Source: Ramlibacter sp. (GTDB lineage Bacteria > Pseudomonadota > Gammaproteobacteria > Burkholderiales > Burkholderiaceae_C). From it: DNA of 64,000 nt. The notes under the pieces were generated by a model, which had not been told where the DNA came from, searched no databases, and saw only the letters and a list, made by a program, of their open reading frames with translations. Positions 49,116 through 58,373 of the stretch are shown here, in pieces; the stretch's first letter is position 1; every line of letters starts with the position of its first letter. Location of the stretch: assembly GCA_021323335.1 (NCBI GenBank), contig JAJTCN010000046.1, positions 1 to 64,000 of the forward strand, given 5' to 3'. The translations under genes and the position numbers were made by a program.

Positions 49116-51233
49116 ATGTCCCGTCCGAGAGCCGCTTGCCGGCTTCCCCTGCCCCTGCTGGTCGCGCTCGGCGCGAGCGGCGTCGCCGCGCAGACCGCAC
49201 CCGTGCCGACGCTGCCCGAGGTGCGCGTCAACGCCGAGGCCGAGCGCGAGACCGCGACCACGCCCATCCTTGGCTACAAGGCGCGCAACGCGGCGACCGC
49301 CACCAAGACGGACACGCCGCTGGCCGAGACGCCGCAATCGGTCACGGTGGTGCCGCGCGACCAGATGGTGGACCAGGGAGCGACGGGCCTGCAGGACGCG
49401 CTGAACTACGCAGCGGGCGTGCGCTCGGACGCCTACGGCATCGACTCGCGCAGCGACAACGTCCGCATCCGCGGCGCCTACCCGGACGAATACCAGGACG
49501 GGCTGCGCAAGCTGTTCGACTGGTACACCAGCAACACCCGCACCGACCCGTTCACGCTGGAGCGCATCGAGGTGCTGCGCGGCCCGTCGTCCATGCTGTT
49601 CGGCCAGGGCACCACGGGTGGCGTGGTCAACATGGTGAGCAAGCGGCCGCAGGCGACGCGGCAGGCCGAGATCGGCATCCAGTACGGCAGCTGGAACCGG
49701 CGCCAGCTGCAGGCGGACTTCACCGGTCCGCTCGACGAGGAGGGCAAGTGGCTGTACCGCCTGGTCGCCGTGGGGCGTCTGGCGGACACGCAGGTCGACC
49801 ACGTTCCCGACGACCGCATGGTGCTGGCGCCGTCGCTCACCTGGCGGCCGGGCGCTGCGACCTCGCTCACGCTGCAGGGTCATTGGCAGGAAGACAAGTC
49901 GGGGTCCACCTCGCAGTTCTTTCCCTGGGAGGGCACGGTGCTGCCCAACCCGAACGGGCCGATCCCGACCAACCGCTTCATCGGCGAGCCCGGCTTCGAC
50001 CGCTACGACTCGCGGCGCAAGTCCATCGGATGGCTGTTCGAGCACCGCTTCAACCCGCAGCTTGCCGTGCGGCAGAACGTGCGCTACTCGCGCAACGAGG
50101 TGGACTACCACTCGCTGTATGCGGACTCGTTCAGCGTCCCGGGCGGCTGGGCGGGCGACCCGGTGAACAAGCGGCTGATCGGCCGCTTCGCCTATGTCGA
50201 CGAAACCCGGGCGCGCGTTCTCGGCGCCGACCAGCACGTGCAGGCCGATTTCGCCACGGGCGGCTGGCAGCACAAGCTGCTGGCCGGTGTCGATGCCCTG
50301 CGCTACACCAAGAACTCGCGTTCCTTCTTCGATTCCCCGACCTACCTGGGCGGCGGCGTCCCGCTGATCGATGTCTACGACCCGGTCTACACCGGCTACA
50401 CGCCGGGCCCGCTGACCGACAACCCCGGCTCCGGCATCCGGCAGGCGGGCGTCTACCTGCAGGACCAGTTGCGCTACGGCCCCTGGATCGTGGTCGCGGG
50501 ACTGCGCCACGACCGCGCCACCGGCAAGCTGGAGGGCAGCGCCGACGAGAAGACGCAGGCGACCAGCAAGCGCCTGGCCGTCATGTACGTGGCGCCCGGC
50601 GGCTGGTCGCCTTACTTCAGCTACAGCGAATCCTTCACGCCGGTGGCCGGCACGAACGTCGACGACCAGCGCTTCCGGCCCTTGTTCGGCGAGCAGTACG
50701 AGGTGGGCGTGAAGTACGACCCCGTGGGCAGCCGCGTGGGCTTCAACGCCTCGCTGTACGACCTGCGCGAGCTGAACCAGCAGGTGCCGGATCCTTCCAA
50801 CCCGCTGAACGTCCTGCAAACGGGCAAGACCCGCAACAAGGGCCTGGAGCTCGAAGCGCGCGGCCGCGTGACGAAGGACCTGGACGTCCTGGCGCACTAC
50901 AACTACACCGACGTCGACGCGAAGCTGGAGCAGCTGCCCCGGCACCAGGCCGCGGCCTGGGCCAAGTGGCGCTTCGCCGTCGCGGGCACGCCCGGCTTCT
51001 CGCTCGGCGGCGGCATCCGCTGGATGAGCGCCTACCGCGACGGCGCGGGTCCGCGCGTTCCATCCGTCGCCCTGCTCGACATGATGCTCGCGTATGAAAA
51101 CGCGAACTGGCGCTACGCGCTGAACGTGAACAACCTGACCGACGAGCAGTACTCGGCCAGTTGCGGCGCGCGCGGCGACTGCTGGTTCGGCGCCCGCCGC
51201 AACGTCGTCGCCTCGGCCACCTACCACTTCTGA
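49116..51233 (+). CDS. TonB-dependent siderophore receptor (ferrichrome/FhuE-like)
   Basis: A 705-residue outer-membrane receptor. ATG 49116 follows GAGGAGG; the 17 upstream codons of the open frame lack signal-peptide character. The signal peptide ends near ASGVAAQ. The plug has ETPQSVTVVPRDQMVDQGATGLQDALNYAAGV and FTLERIEVLRGPSSMLFGQGTTGGVVNMVSKRP; the barrel ends ATYHF. It is the second receptor of the iron operon and may recognise a different siderophore. Confidence 0.92.
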   Translation: MSRPRAACRLPLPLLVALGASGVAAQTAPVPTLPEVRVNAEAERETATTPILGYKARNAATATKTDTPLAETPQSVTVVPRDQMVDQGATGLQDALNYAAGVRSDAYGIDSRSDNVRIRGAYPDEYQDGLRKLFDWYTSNTRTDPFTLERIEVLRGPSSMLFGQGTTGGVVNMVSKRPQATRQAEIGIQYGSWNRRQLQADFTGPLDEEGKWLYRLVAVGRLADTQVDHVPDDRMVLAPSLTWRPGAATSLTLQGHWQEDKSGSTSQFFPWEGTVLPNPNGPIPTNRFIGEPGFDRYDSRRKSIGWLFEHRFNPQLAVRQNVRYSRNEVDYHSLYADSFSVPGGWAGDPVNKRLIGRFAYVDETRARVLGADQHVQADFATGGWQHKLLAGVDALRYTKNSRSFFDSPTYLGGGVPLIDVYDPVYTGYTPGPLTDNPGSGIRQAGVYLQDQLRYGPWIVVAGLRHDRATGKLEGSADEKTQATSKRLAVMYVAPGGWSPYFSYSESFTPVAGTNVDDQRFRPLFGEQYEVGVKYDPVGSRVGFNASLYDLRELNQQVPDPSNPLNVLQTGKTRNKGLELEARGRVTKDLDVLAHYNYTDVDAKLEQLPRHQAAAWAKWRFAVAGTPGFSLGGGIRWMSAYRDGAGPRVPSVALLDMMLAYENANWRYALNVNNLTDEQYSASCGARGDCWFGARRNVVASATYHF

Positions 51234-51253
51234 GCCAACCACTCCAACGTGTC

Positions 51254-53053
51254 ATGACCGTTCCTGCCCTGCTGCGACCGCTGTTGATCCTCTTTCTCTG
51301 CTGCGCGCTGGGCGCGGTTCACGCCGCCACGGACGACGCGAAGGCGCAGACCATCATCCACATGCTGGACTACGTCAGCGTCGACTATCCGGAGTTCGTG
51401 AAGCACGGCAAGGTGCTGGACGAGCCGGAGTACCAGGAGCAGCGGGAGTTCGCCAGGCAGTCGGCGCTGCTGCTGGAGCAATTGCCGGACAACGCCGGGA
51501 AGGCCGCCTTGCTGGCGAAGGCGAAGCAACTGGTCGCACGGGTGGATGCCAAGGCGCCGGGGGAGGAGATTGCCGCCCTGGCACGGGCGCTGGCGGCGGA
51601 CGTCGTGCGCTCCTATCGGCTGACCGTCGCGCCCAGGCAGGCGCCCGACCTGGAGAAGGCCGCCACGCTGTTCCAGGCGCAGTGCGCCGCCTGCCACGGG
51701 GCGCAGGGCCGCGGCGACGGCCCGGCGGCGCCCGGCATGGAGCCGGCGCCCAGCAACTTCCACGACCAGGCGCGGATGCAACAGCGCAGCATCTACGGCC
51801 TGTACAACACCATCACCCTCGGCGTCGGCGGCACGCCGATGCGCGGTTTCGGCGCGTTGCCGGAAGCGGATCGCTGGGCGCTGGCCTTTCTCGCGGCCGC
51901 GATGCGGACGCCGGTGGAACAGGTGCGCAAGGGAGAAGCGCTCTGGCAGCAGGGCACGGGCAAGCAGGAGCTCGGCAACTTCCGCGCGCTCGTGACGCAG
52001 CAGCCCGGCGAACTCGCAGCGCAGTCGGCGGACCTGGACGCCGTGCGCAGCTACCTGACCGCGCGGCCGCAAGCCATCGCGGCGGCCGCACCGGCGCCGC
52101 TGGACTTCACGCGCGGCAAGCTGGCCGAGTCGCTGGCCGCCTACCGTGCCGGCGACCGCGCCGGCGCCCGGCAGCACGCCATCACCGCCTACCTCGAAGG
52201 CTTCGAACTCGTCGAAGCCGGCCTCGACAACGTCGACGCCCCGCTGCGCCGCCAGGTGGAAGACGCGCTGATGGGCTTGCGCTCGGACATCGATGCCGGC
52301 AAGCCCGTCGACGCGGTGGCGCAGCGCATCGACAAGCTGCAGGAACTGCTGGCGCGGGCGGAGGAGAACCTGGGCGCGGGAGAAATGTCGGCGGTCGCCG
52401 CCTTCACCAGTTCATTGCTGATCCTGTTGCGCGAAGGCCTGGAGGCGATCCTGGTGCTGGCGGCCATCGTCGCCTTCGTGCGCAAGACCGGCCGCAGCGA
52501 TGCGCTGCCCTACATCCACTTCGGCTGGATCGCGGCGGTGGTGGCGGGCATCGCGACCTGGTTCGCGGCGAACTACCTGTTGACGATCACGGGCGCCAGC
52601 CGCGAGGTCACCGAAGGGGTGGCGGCGCTGGTCGCGGCGGCCATGCTGCTGTACGTGGGGCTCTGGCTGCATCGCCGTTCCACCGCGCAGGCCTGGCAAG
52701 CCTTCATCCGGGACCAGGTCACCACCGCGCTGGGCAAGCGCACGCTGTGGGCGATGGCGGGCATTTCCTTCCTCGCCGTCTACCGCGAGCTGTTCGAGGT
52801 GATCCTGTTCTACCAGGCCCTGTGGGCGCAGGCGGGAGAAGGCCGGCGCGGCGCGGTGCTGGCCGGCATCGGCGTGGCGGCGCTGCTGCTCACCCTGCTG
52901 GCCTGGGTGATCCTGAAGTACAGCGCGCGCCTGCCCCTCGGCCCGTTCTTCAAGGCCACTTCGGCCCTGCTGGTGGTGATGGCGATCGTCTTCGCCGCCC
53001 ACGGCGTCGGCGCGCTGCAGGAGGCCGGGTGGCTCCCGACCCTCATGCGTTGA
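51254..53053 (+). CDS. Cytochrome c - FTR1 iron permease fusion protein
   Basis: A 599-residue protein with a signal peptide (to about residue 26), an N-terminal periplasmic region with a haem c site CAACH near residue 147, a helical linker, and a C-terminal FTR1 permease from about residue 375 with seven helices. Both iron-transport motifs are visible as LLREGLEAIL and FLAVYRELFEVIL. In this family Fe(II) is oxidised and carried as Fe(III), and the cytochrome domain may accept the electron. It lies 20 bp after the receptor gene, in the same operon. Confidence 0.9.
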   Translation: MTVPALLRPLLILFLCCALGAVHAATDDAKAQTIIHMLDYVSVDYPEFVKHGKVLDEPEYQEQREFARQSALLLEQLPDNAGKAALLAKAKQLVARVDAKAPGEEIAALARALAADVVRSYRLTVAPRQAPDLEKAATLFQAQCAACHGAQGRGDGPAAPGMEPAPSNFHDQARMQQRSIYGLYNTITLGVGGTPMRGFGALPEADRWALAFLAAAMRTPVEQVRKGEALWQQGTGKQELGNFRALVTQQPGELAAQSADLDAVRSYLTARPQAIAAAAPAPLDFTRGKLAESLAAYRAGDRAGARQHAITAYLEGFELVEAGLDNVDAPLRRQVEDALMGLRSDIDAGKPVDAVAQRIDKLQELLARAEENLGAGEMSAVAAFTSSLLILLREGLEAILVLAAIVAFVRKTGRSDALPYIHFGWIAAVVAGIATWFAANYLLTITGASREVTEGVAALVAAAMLLYVGLWLHRRSTAQAWQAFIRDQVTTALGKRTLWAMAGISFLAVYRELFEVILFYQALWAQAGEGRRGAVLAGIGVAALLLTLLAWVILKYSARLPLGPFFKATSALLVVMAIVFAAHGVGALQEAGWLPTLMR

Positions 53054-53957
53054 GCGTGCCCGAGTCGGACCAGCCGTTCGCGGGCACCAGCGGCTTGCCG
53101 TCCTCCTCCGCCGCCGTCGCGGGCTCCGCTTCGGCCTGCCGCGCAGGGATCGCTTCCGTCCAGATCACCACGTCGTCCGGCGTCATGGTGCTCACCGGGG
53201 TCAGGCGGCCGTCGATGTAGCCCAGTCGTTCCACGTCGTGCAGGTACTGCTCGCGCGACAGCAGGGTGCCGGCGCACACGTGCGGGTCGTGGGTGGGCGG
53301 CTGGGCGATCTCCGCCGCCATCTTGTCCAGCAGGGACTGCATCACCCACAGCGGGATGCGGTGGCGCTCGCCGGGATAGATGAAGCCGAACAGGGACAGG
53401 TGCGCCATCAACACGCGCCAGTGCGGGCCGAAGCGCTCCACCAGCCGCGGCCAGTCGATGCGCTCGGCGTTGGCCTGCAGCAGGTGCGCGATGTCGGCGC
53501 CGTCGTAGCGCTCGCGCTCCATGATGAAGGCCTTGGACAGCATGCTGTCCTCCATGTTGGCCACGCGCACCGGCACGCCCAGGATGTCGGCCTCGGCGTT
53601 GTCCTGAAACCAGCGGTCGTCCACCGGCGTGAGGCCGTTGCCGGAGTTGAAGATCAGGTCGATGAAGTCCTCGCCGGCATGGACCTTGGCCAGCCAGTGG
53701 GGGTAGCTCAGTTCGGAGCGCCAGCCTTCGGCGCCCATCAGCGCCTGCACGCGCTCCAGGTCGTCCCGGCGGATGAACAGGTCCAGGTCCTTGGTGGAGC
53801 GGCGGATGCCGGTGTAGCAGGCGTGCGCGAACGCACCGCCGACCAGAAAGGGCACCTCGGCCTCGGCCAGCACGCGCAGCGCGCGGCGGTAGAAGGCTGC
53901 GGTATGGGGTGCGACTTCGTCCTCCAGGGACGGCGCGAGGGGCATGGTGGAAGACAT
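53043..53957 (-). CDS. Nucleotidyltransferase-fold protein
   Basis: A 304-residue protein with the minimal nucleotidyltransferase core near the N-terminus: FLVGGAFAHACYTGIRRSTKDLDLFIRRDD contains the GG-x-A helix turn and the DLD catalytic aspartates. The remaining 200 residues (MEDSMLSKAFIMERERYDGADIAHLLQANAERIDW) resemble the helical part of the AbiEii/NTP_transf_2-like family. It overlaps the FTR1 gene end by 11 bp on the opposite strand. The substrate is unknown; a stand-alone housekeeping or toxin-like role cannot be told apart. Confidence 0.72.
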   Translation of the reverse strand: MSSTMPLAPSLEDEVAPHTAAFYRRALRVLAEAEVPFLVGGAFAHACYTGIRRSTKDLDLFIRRDDLERVQALMGAEGWRSELSYPHWLAKVHAGEDFIDLIFNSGNGLTPVDDRWFQDNAEADILGVPVRVANMEDSMLSKAFIMERERYDGADIAHLLQANAERIDWPRLVERFGPHWRVLMAHLSLFGFIYPGERHRIPLWVMQSLLDKMAAEIAQPPTHDPHVCAGTLLSREQYLHDVERLGYIDGRLTPVSTMTPDDVVIWTEAIPARQAEAEPATAAEEDGKPLVPANGWSDSGTLNA

Positions 53958-54107
53958 CCGGCCAAGGTAACCAGCGCGCGGCAAGCCGGCTCCCGGCCGG
54001 AATCCTGACCGGCGGCGAGAACGAACCTCATGGAGCGTCAGCATCCGCCTACAGGAGCAGGATGGGGATCACGGCAGGATGGCCTGTCCCATCCGAACCT
54101 TTTCCCC

Positions 54108-54890
54108 ATGGCAGCTCCAGCCTCCACCGTGCGCTTCGCCGTCGTCGGCGACATCCACGTCACCAAGGACCACGCCGGTTCCCTGCGGGCCTTCTTCGCG
54201 CAGGCTTCCGATGCGGCCGATGCGCTGCTGCTTTGCGGCGACCTCACCGACTACGGCACCGCCGAAGAGGCGCAGGTGCTCGCGGATGAACTGTCCGTGG
54301 TGAAGAAGCCCATCGTCGCGGTCCTCGGCAACCACGACCACGAATCCGGCACCCCGGAAATCGTCATGGAAGTGTTGAAGCACGCCGGCGTGCGGGTGCT
54401 CGATGGCGAGGCCTGCGAGATCGAGGGCGTGGGCATCGCCGGCGCCAAGGGTTTCGCCGGCGGCTTCGGCCGCGGCTCGCTCGGCGCCTGGGGCGAGCCG
54501 ATCATCAAGCTCTTCGTGAAGGAGGCGCAGCAGGAAGCCATGAAGCTGGAGGCGGCGCTGGCCAAGCTGCGCACGCCGCGCAAGATCGCGCTGCTGCATT
54601 ACTCGCCGATCGCCGGCACCCTGGCCGGCGAGCCGCTGGAGATCTTCCCCTTCCTGGGCAGCAGCCGGCTGGAGGAGCCCTTGCTGCGCTACCCGGTGGA
54701 TGCCATCTTCCACGGCCACGCCCACCGCGGCGCGCTGGAAGGCAAGACCATCGGCGGCGTGCCGGTCTACAACGTGGCCAAGCCGCTGCTGCAGCGGTCG
54801 CGCCCGGACCAGCCGCCGTTCCGCCTGTTCGAGCTGCCGCGCGAGCTGGAGGAAGAGGCGGCCGCCGCCATCGCGGCGACGACGACCTAG
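54108..54890 (+). CDS. Calcineurin-like metallophosphoesterase
   Basis: A 260-residue phosphoesterase with the ordered metal motifs GDIHVTKDH (near residue 14), LCGDLTDYG, GNHDHES and FHGHAHRGALEG. It is close in size to cAMP phosphodiesterase CpdA-type enzymes. ATG 54108 begins the conserved part; upstream codons are spurious. The Glu-rich C-terminus (RELEEEAAAAIA) is unusual but harmless. The substrate is not determined. Confidence 0.87.
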   Translation: MAAPASTVRFAVVGDIHVTKDHAGSLRAFFAQASDAADALLLCGDLTDYGTAEEAQVLADELSVVKKPIVAVLGNHDHESGTPEIVMEVLKHAGVRVLDGEACEIEGVGIAGAKGFAGGFGRGSLGAWGEPIIKLFVKEAQQEAMKLEAALAKLRTPRKIALLHYSPIAGTLAGEPLEIFPFLGSSRLEEPLLRYPVDAIFHGHAHRGALEGKTIGGVPVYNVAKPLLQRSRPDQPPFRLFELPRELEEEAAAAIAATTT

Positions 54891-54904
54891 GAGCAGGCTC
54901 CCAG

Positions 54905-54945
54905 GGGTCTCCCTCCAACGGGAGAGGGCGCAGGCCGGGGTGGCT
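54905..54945. repeat. Intergenic copy of the CTCCC-GGGAG palindromic repeat
   Basis: A CTCCC-TCCAAC-GGGAG hairpin with the tail GAGGGCGCAGGCCGGGGTGG matches the layout of the repeats in the hydroxylase (8967) and LivM-LivG (38534) genes. It fills most of the 71-bp gap between two plus-strand genes. Confidence 0.55.
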
Positions 54946-54961
54946 CTGCTACCTTCGCGCG

Positions 54962-56179
54962 ATGCAAGCCAACTTCGAGCCGGCGCAGGCCGCGGACTTC
55001 CAGCGCCGCAGCGACGCGCTGGCCGCCGCCGTCCGCGCGGCGGGGCTCGATCACTACGTGGTCGGCACCGGCGAGAACATCTTCTACCTGACGGGTGCGA
55101 CCTTCGAGCCGCTGGAGCGCCCGTTCTTCCTGGTGGTCGGCGCCGACGGCTCGCGCCGCATGCTGGTGCCGGTGCTGGAACTGGACCACCTGCGCAAGGC
55201 CTGGGGCCTGGCGCCCGGGCACATCGTGAGTTACCGCGAGTTCCCGGCGCCGGCCGGCCAAGGCTGGGAGGAGCGGCTGCTCGACGGCAAGTTGCTGGGC
55301 GCGCGTTTCGGGTTCGAAGAAGGCCTGCCCTGGAGCGTCGGCGAGCGCCTGCGGCGCTCCGGAGGCGTGGCGATGGACCTGCTGGAGCCGCTGCGCATCG
55401 TCAAGTCGGCATGGGAGATCGCGCAGGTCGAACGGGCGGCGCGCCATGCCGACTGGGGCGTGCAGGACGTGCTGCGCCGCGCCTGGGCCGGCGCGACCGT
55501 GGCCGAAACCTACGGCGCCACCCAGGCGCTCACGCGCAAGATCATCCGCGAGGTGCCCGACTGGGATGCGCTGGCGACCAAGGTGATCGCCGCGGCCTGG
55601 CCGGCGCCCCTGAGCGCCGAGCCGCACGCGATCCCGCGCCTGGGCGACCGGCTGCGCGCCGGCCCGCACGTCGCGCTGGTCCTCACCCGCGTCAACGGCT
55701 ATGCGGCCGAATGCGAGCGCACCTTCTTCACCATGGAGCCGACGGCGCGCGAGCGCGAGCTGTTCGCGACGATGGAGCGGGCGCGCGAGATCGCCTTCGG
55801 CATGCTGCGCCCCGGCGTGGCCTGCGCGGAGATCGACGCGGCGGTGAACGCCTTCCTCGACGGCTCCGGCTTCGCCGACTTCCGCACGCGCCTGCACCGC
55901 TGCGGCCACGGCTTCGGGCTGGGCAACCACGAGCCGCCCTGGCTGGCGCTGGGCAGCCCGCACGTGCTGCGCGAGAACATGCTGGTGTCGATCGAGCCGG
56001 GTTTGTACGCTCCCGGCGCGGGCGGCTACCGCCACAGCGACACGGTGCTGGTGACCGGCGACGGCTACCGCTGCCTGACGCGCTCGCCCGCCCACCTGCC
56101 GGACCTGGTGCTGCGCAGGACCACGCTGCGCCACCGCGTGACGGGCTGGGCGGTGCGACGCGCGGTGGGCCTGGCGTGA
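54962..56179 (+). CDS. M24-family metallopeptidase (Xaa-Pro peptidase/creatinase fold)
   Basis: A 405-residue protein with an N-terminal creatinase-like domain (DHYVVGTGENIFYLTG) and the pita-bread catalytic domain from about residue 145. Metal ligands are partly recognisable: a His in RLHRCGHGFGLGNHEPPW and Glu in MLVSIEPGLYAPGAGGYRHSDTVLV. The usual first Asp pair is replaced by an EC-ERTFF region, so metal binding or activity may differ from classic Xaa-Pro peptidases. The substrate is unknown. Confidence 0.82.
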   Translation: MQANFEPAQAADFQRRSDALAAAVRAAGLDHYVVGTGENIFYLTGATFEPLERPFFLVVGADGSRRMLVPVLELDHLRKAWGLAPGHIVSYREFPAPAGQGWEERLLDGKLLGARFGFEEGLPWSVGERLRRSGGVAMDLLEPLRIVKSAWEIAQVERAARHADWGVQDVLRRAWAGATVAETYGATQALTRKIIREVPDWDALATKVIAAAWPAPLSAEPHAIPRLGDRLRAGPHVALVLTRVNGYAAECERTFFTMEPTARERELFATMERAREIAFGMLRPGVACAEIDAAVNAFLDGSGFADFRTRLHRCGHGFGLGNHEPPWLALGSPHVLRENMLVSIEPGLYAPGAGGYRHSDTVLVTGDGYRCLTRSPAHLPDLVLRRTTLRHRVTGWAVRRAVGLA

Positions 56180-56183
56180 GCGC

Positions 56184-56399
56184 TCAGTGCGGGCCGGCGG
56201 ACTCCACCGCCGGCGCCGCCAGCTCGCGCCCCACCATGGCGCGGGCGTAGAAATAGTTGTTGCGGGATTGCTCGGTCAGGCCGTCGATGTCGACGCGGCC
56301 CTGGCAGTCGCATGGAAAGGCATAGCCGCGCCCGCTGTCGAAGAGGGACCGGAAACAAAGCCGGAACCCCCCGCTTTCCCCATGCGTTCCTGCATCCAT
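56184..56399 (-). CDS. Conserved 71-residue hypothetical protein
   Basis: A small protein starting MDAGTHGESGGFRLCFRSLFDSGRGYAFPCDCQGRVD and continuing IDGLTEQSRNNYFYARAMVGREL. This pattern (FRSLF-x2-GRG-x-AFPCD...ARAMVGR) is recalled as a conserved single-domain protein of Burkholderiales without known function. It contains three Cys residues. ATG 56399 is preferred to the longer frame. It is convergent with the M24 peptidase gene. Confidence 0.7.
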   Translation of the reverse strand: MDAGTHGESGGFRLCFRSLFDSGRGYAFPCDCQGRVDIDGLTEQSRNNYFYARAMVGRELAAPAVESAGPH

Positions 56400-56537
56400 G
56401 CGGACCTCCGTCGGACTGCGGCCGCAGACTGCGCGACCTTGTTCCCACAACGGCCCATGGCGCCGGCGCGCTGACGAGTTTTGCAAAGCGCAGGTGAAAA
56501 CTGTGACGAGGGTTCCACGCAGTCTGCGTCCAGGCTC

Positions 56538-58373
56538 CTAGCGCTGCGCTTCCCAGCCCGGCGTGCGTTCCTCCCCCTTGCGGCTGCGCTCGGCGGCCTC
56601 GGCCCGCTCGCGAGCCATCTGCTCCTCCAGCTGCTGGCGGCCCTCCTTCACCACCGCGATCAGCCGCTTGCGGTCCTTGTAGTGGGGGTGCATCTTCTCG
56701 AACAGCGCCAGGTTGTGGCGGCGAAAGCGCATGGCCTGGCTGCGCGCCTCGTGCGGCGGCAGCCCCAGCACCTCCAGCACCGTGCGGCCGCTGCGCAGGC
56801 TGGACTCGAACAGCTCGCGCTCCACCCGCATGACGCCGCGCTCGCGCAGCTGGTTCCAGTGCGTCACGTCCCGCGCGCGGGCCACCAGTTCCAGGTGCGG
56901 GAAGTGTTCGCGTGCGAGGTCGACGATGCGCAGCGACTGCTCCTTGTCGTCGACGGCGATCACCAGCACCCGGGCGGTGGCCGCTCCGGCCATGCGCAGC
57001 AGGTCCAGTCGGCTGGCGTCGCCGTAGTGCACCGTGTAGCCGAAGCTGCGCGCCGCCTCGACCATGTCGACGTCGTGATCCAACACCGTTGCGGCCAGCC
57101 CCTGCGCGTTCAGCAGGCGGCCGATGATCTGCCCGTAGCGGCCGAAGCCCGCGATGATCACCGGCGCGTTCTGCGGCTCGCTCAGTTCGTCCAGCGTGCG
57201 GGCCGTGCCGCTGGCCAGGCGGGCCGCCCAGCGGTCCGCGACCAGCATCATCAGCGGGGTCAGGAGCATGGACAGGGTGATGGCCGCGACCAGCAGCGAC
57301 GAGGTCGGCGCGTCCAGCAGGCGCGCCCCCATGGCCGTTTGCAGCACGACGAAGCCCACCTCGCCGCCCTGCGCCAGCACGACGACGAACACCGGGCGCT
57401 CCGCCTTCGGGATGGGCATCAGGCGCGTCATCAGCAACAGCACCACGACCTTGGCGGCCAGGAAGCCGAACACGATGGCGGCCACGAGCAACGGCTGCTT
57501 GATCACGACGGCGAAGTCGATGCTCATGCCGATGGCGATGAAGAACAGTCCGAGCAGCAGCCCCTTGAACGGTTCGATGTCGGTTTCCAGCTCGCGCCGG
57601 TACTCGCTCTCGGCCAGCAGCACGCCGGCCAGGAAGGCGCCCAGGGCCATCGACAGGCCCACCGAGTGCATCAGGAAAGCCGTCGCCACCACCAGCAGCA
57701 GCGCGGCGGCGGTGAAGATCTCCGGCGATTCGCTGCGGGCGATCCAGCGCAGCGCCGGCCGCAGCAGCAGCCGGCCGCCCAGGATGATGGCGGCGATGAC
57801 GCCGACGGCCTTGGCGCCGGCCAGCCAGCCGCTGCCTTCCGCGCTGGCGCCCGCGACGGCCAGCAGCGGCAACAGCGCCAGCACCGGGATCGCCGCCACG
57901 TCCTGCAGCAACAGGACGCTCAAGGTGCTGCTGCCGGAGGTGGTCTGCATCAGGTTGCGGTCGGCCATGGCACGCAGGCCGGTGGCGGTGGACGAGTCCG
58001 CCAGCGCGAGCGATGCGACGAGCGCGATGCGCCAGTCGACGCCGCAGGCGACCGCGATCCCCGTCATCAGCGCCGCCGACCCGAACAGCTGGACGCTGCC
58101 CCAGCCGAAGATCGGCCGCCGGAGGTTCCACAGGCGCCGCGGCTCCAGCTCCAGGCCGACCAGGAACAGCATCAGCACCACGCCGAATTCGGCGAAGTGC
58201 AGGACGTCCTGCACGTTGGGCACGAGCTTCAGGCCCCAGGGTCCGATGGCGATGCCCGCGGCCAGGTAGCCCAGGATGGCGCCGAGTCCGAGCGCGCGGG
58301 ACAGGGGCACCGCGATGACCGCGGCGGCGAGGTAGATCAGGCTGTTGGTCAGCCAGGCGGGTGCGTGTTCCAT
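56538..58373 (-). CDS. KefC-type glutathione-regulated potassium efflux antiporter
   Basis: A 611-residue CPA2 antiporter. About 12 transmembrane helices (residues 8-385) carry the family motifs DSSTATGLRAMADRN, LLLQDVAAIPVLALLPLL and LGAFLAGVLLAESEYRRELETDIEPFKGLLLGLFFI. The cytosolic RCK/TrkA-N domain begins VIIAGFGRYGQIIGRLL near residue 408. The family exports K+ in exchange for H+ and is gated by glutathione adducts during electrophile stress. Its start touches the stop of the KefF-like gene (TGATG), as in Kef operons. Confidence 0.9.
   Translation of the reverse strand: MEHAPAWLTNSLIYLAAAVIAVPLSRALGLGAILGYLAAGIAIGPWGLKLVPNVQDVLHFAEFGVVLMLFLVGLELEPRRLWNLRRPIFGWGSVQLFGSAALMTGIAVACGVDWRIALVASLALADSSTATGLRAMADRNLMQTTSGSSTLSVLLLQDVAAIPVLALLPLLAVAGASAEGSGWLAGAKAVGVIAAIILGGRLLLRPALRWIARSESPEIFTAAALLLVVATAFLMHSVGLSMALGAFLAGVLLAESEYRRELETDIEPFKGLLLGLFFIAIGMSIDFAVVIKQPLLVAAIVFGFLAAKVVVLLLMTRLMPIPKAERPVFVVVLAQGGEVGFVVLQTAMGARLLDAPTSSLLVAAITLSMLLTPLMMLVADRWAARLASGTARTLDELSEPQNAPVIIAGFGRYGQIIGRLLNAQGLAATVLDHDVDMVEAARSFGYTVHYGDASRLDLLRMAGAATARVLVIAVDDKEQSLRIVDLAREHFPHLELVARARDVTHWNQLRERGVMRVERELFESSLRSGRTVLEVLGLPPHEARSQAMRFRRHNLALFEKMHPHYKDRKRLIAVVKEGRQQLEEQMARERAEAAERSRKGEERTPGWEAQR

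Noticed and set aside
53043..53957. Toxin-antitoxin reading of the nucleotidyltransferase gene
   Set aside because: The protein has an AbiEii-like fold, but no antitoxin-type partner gene is adjacent, so a toxin role is not supported.
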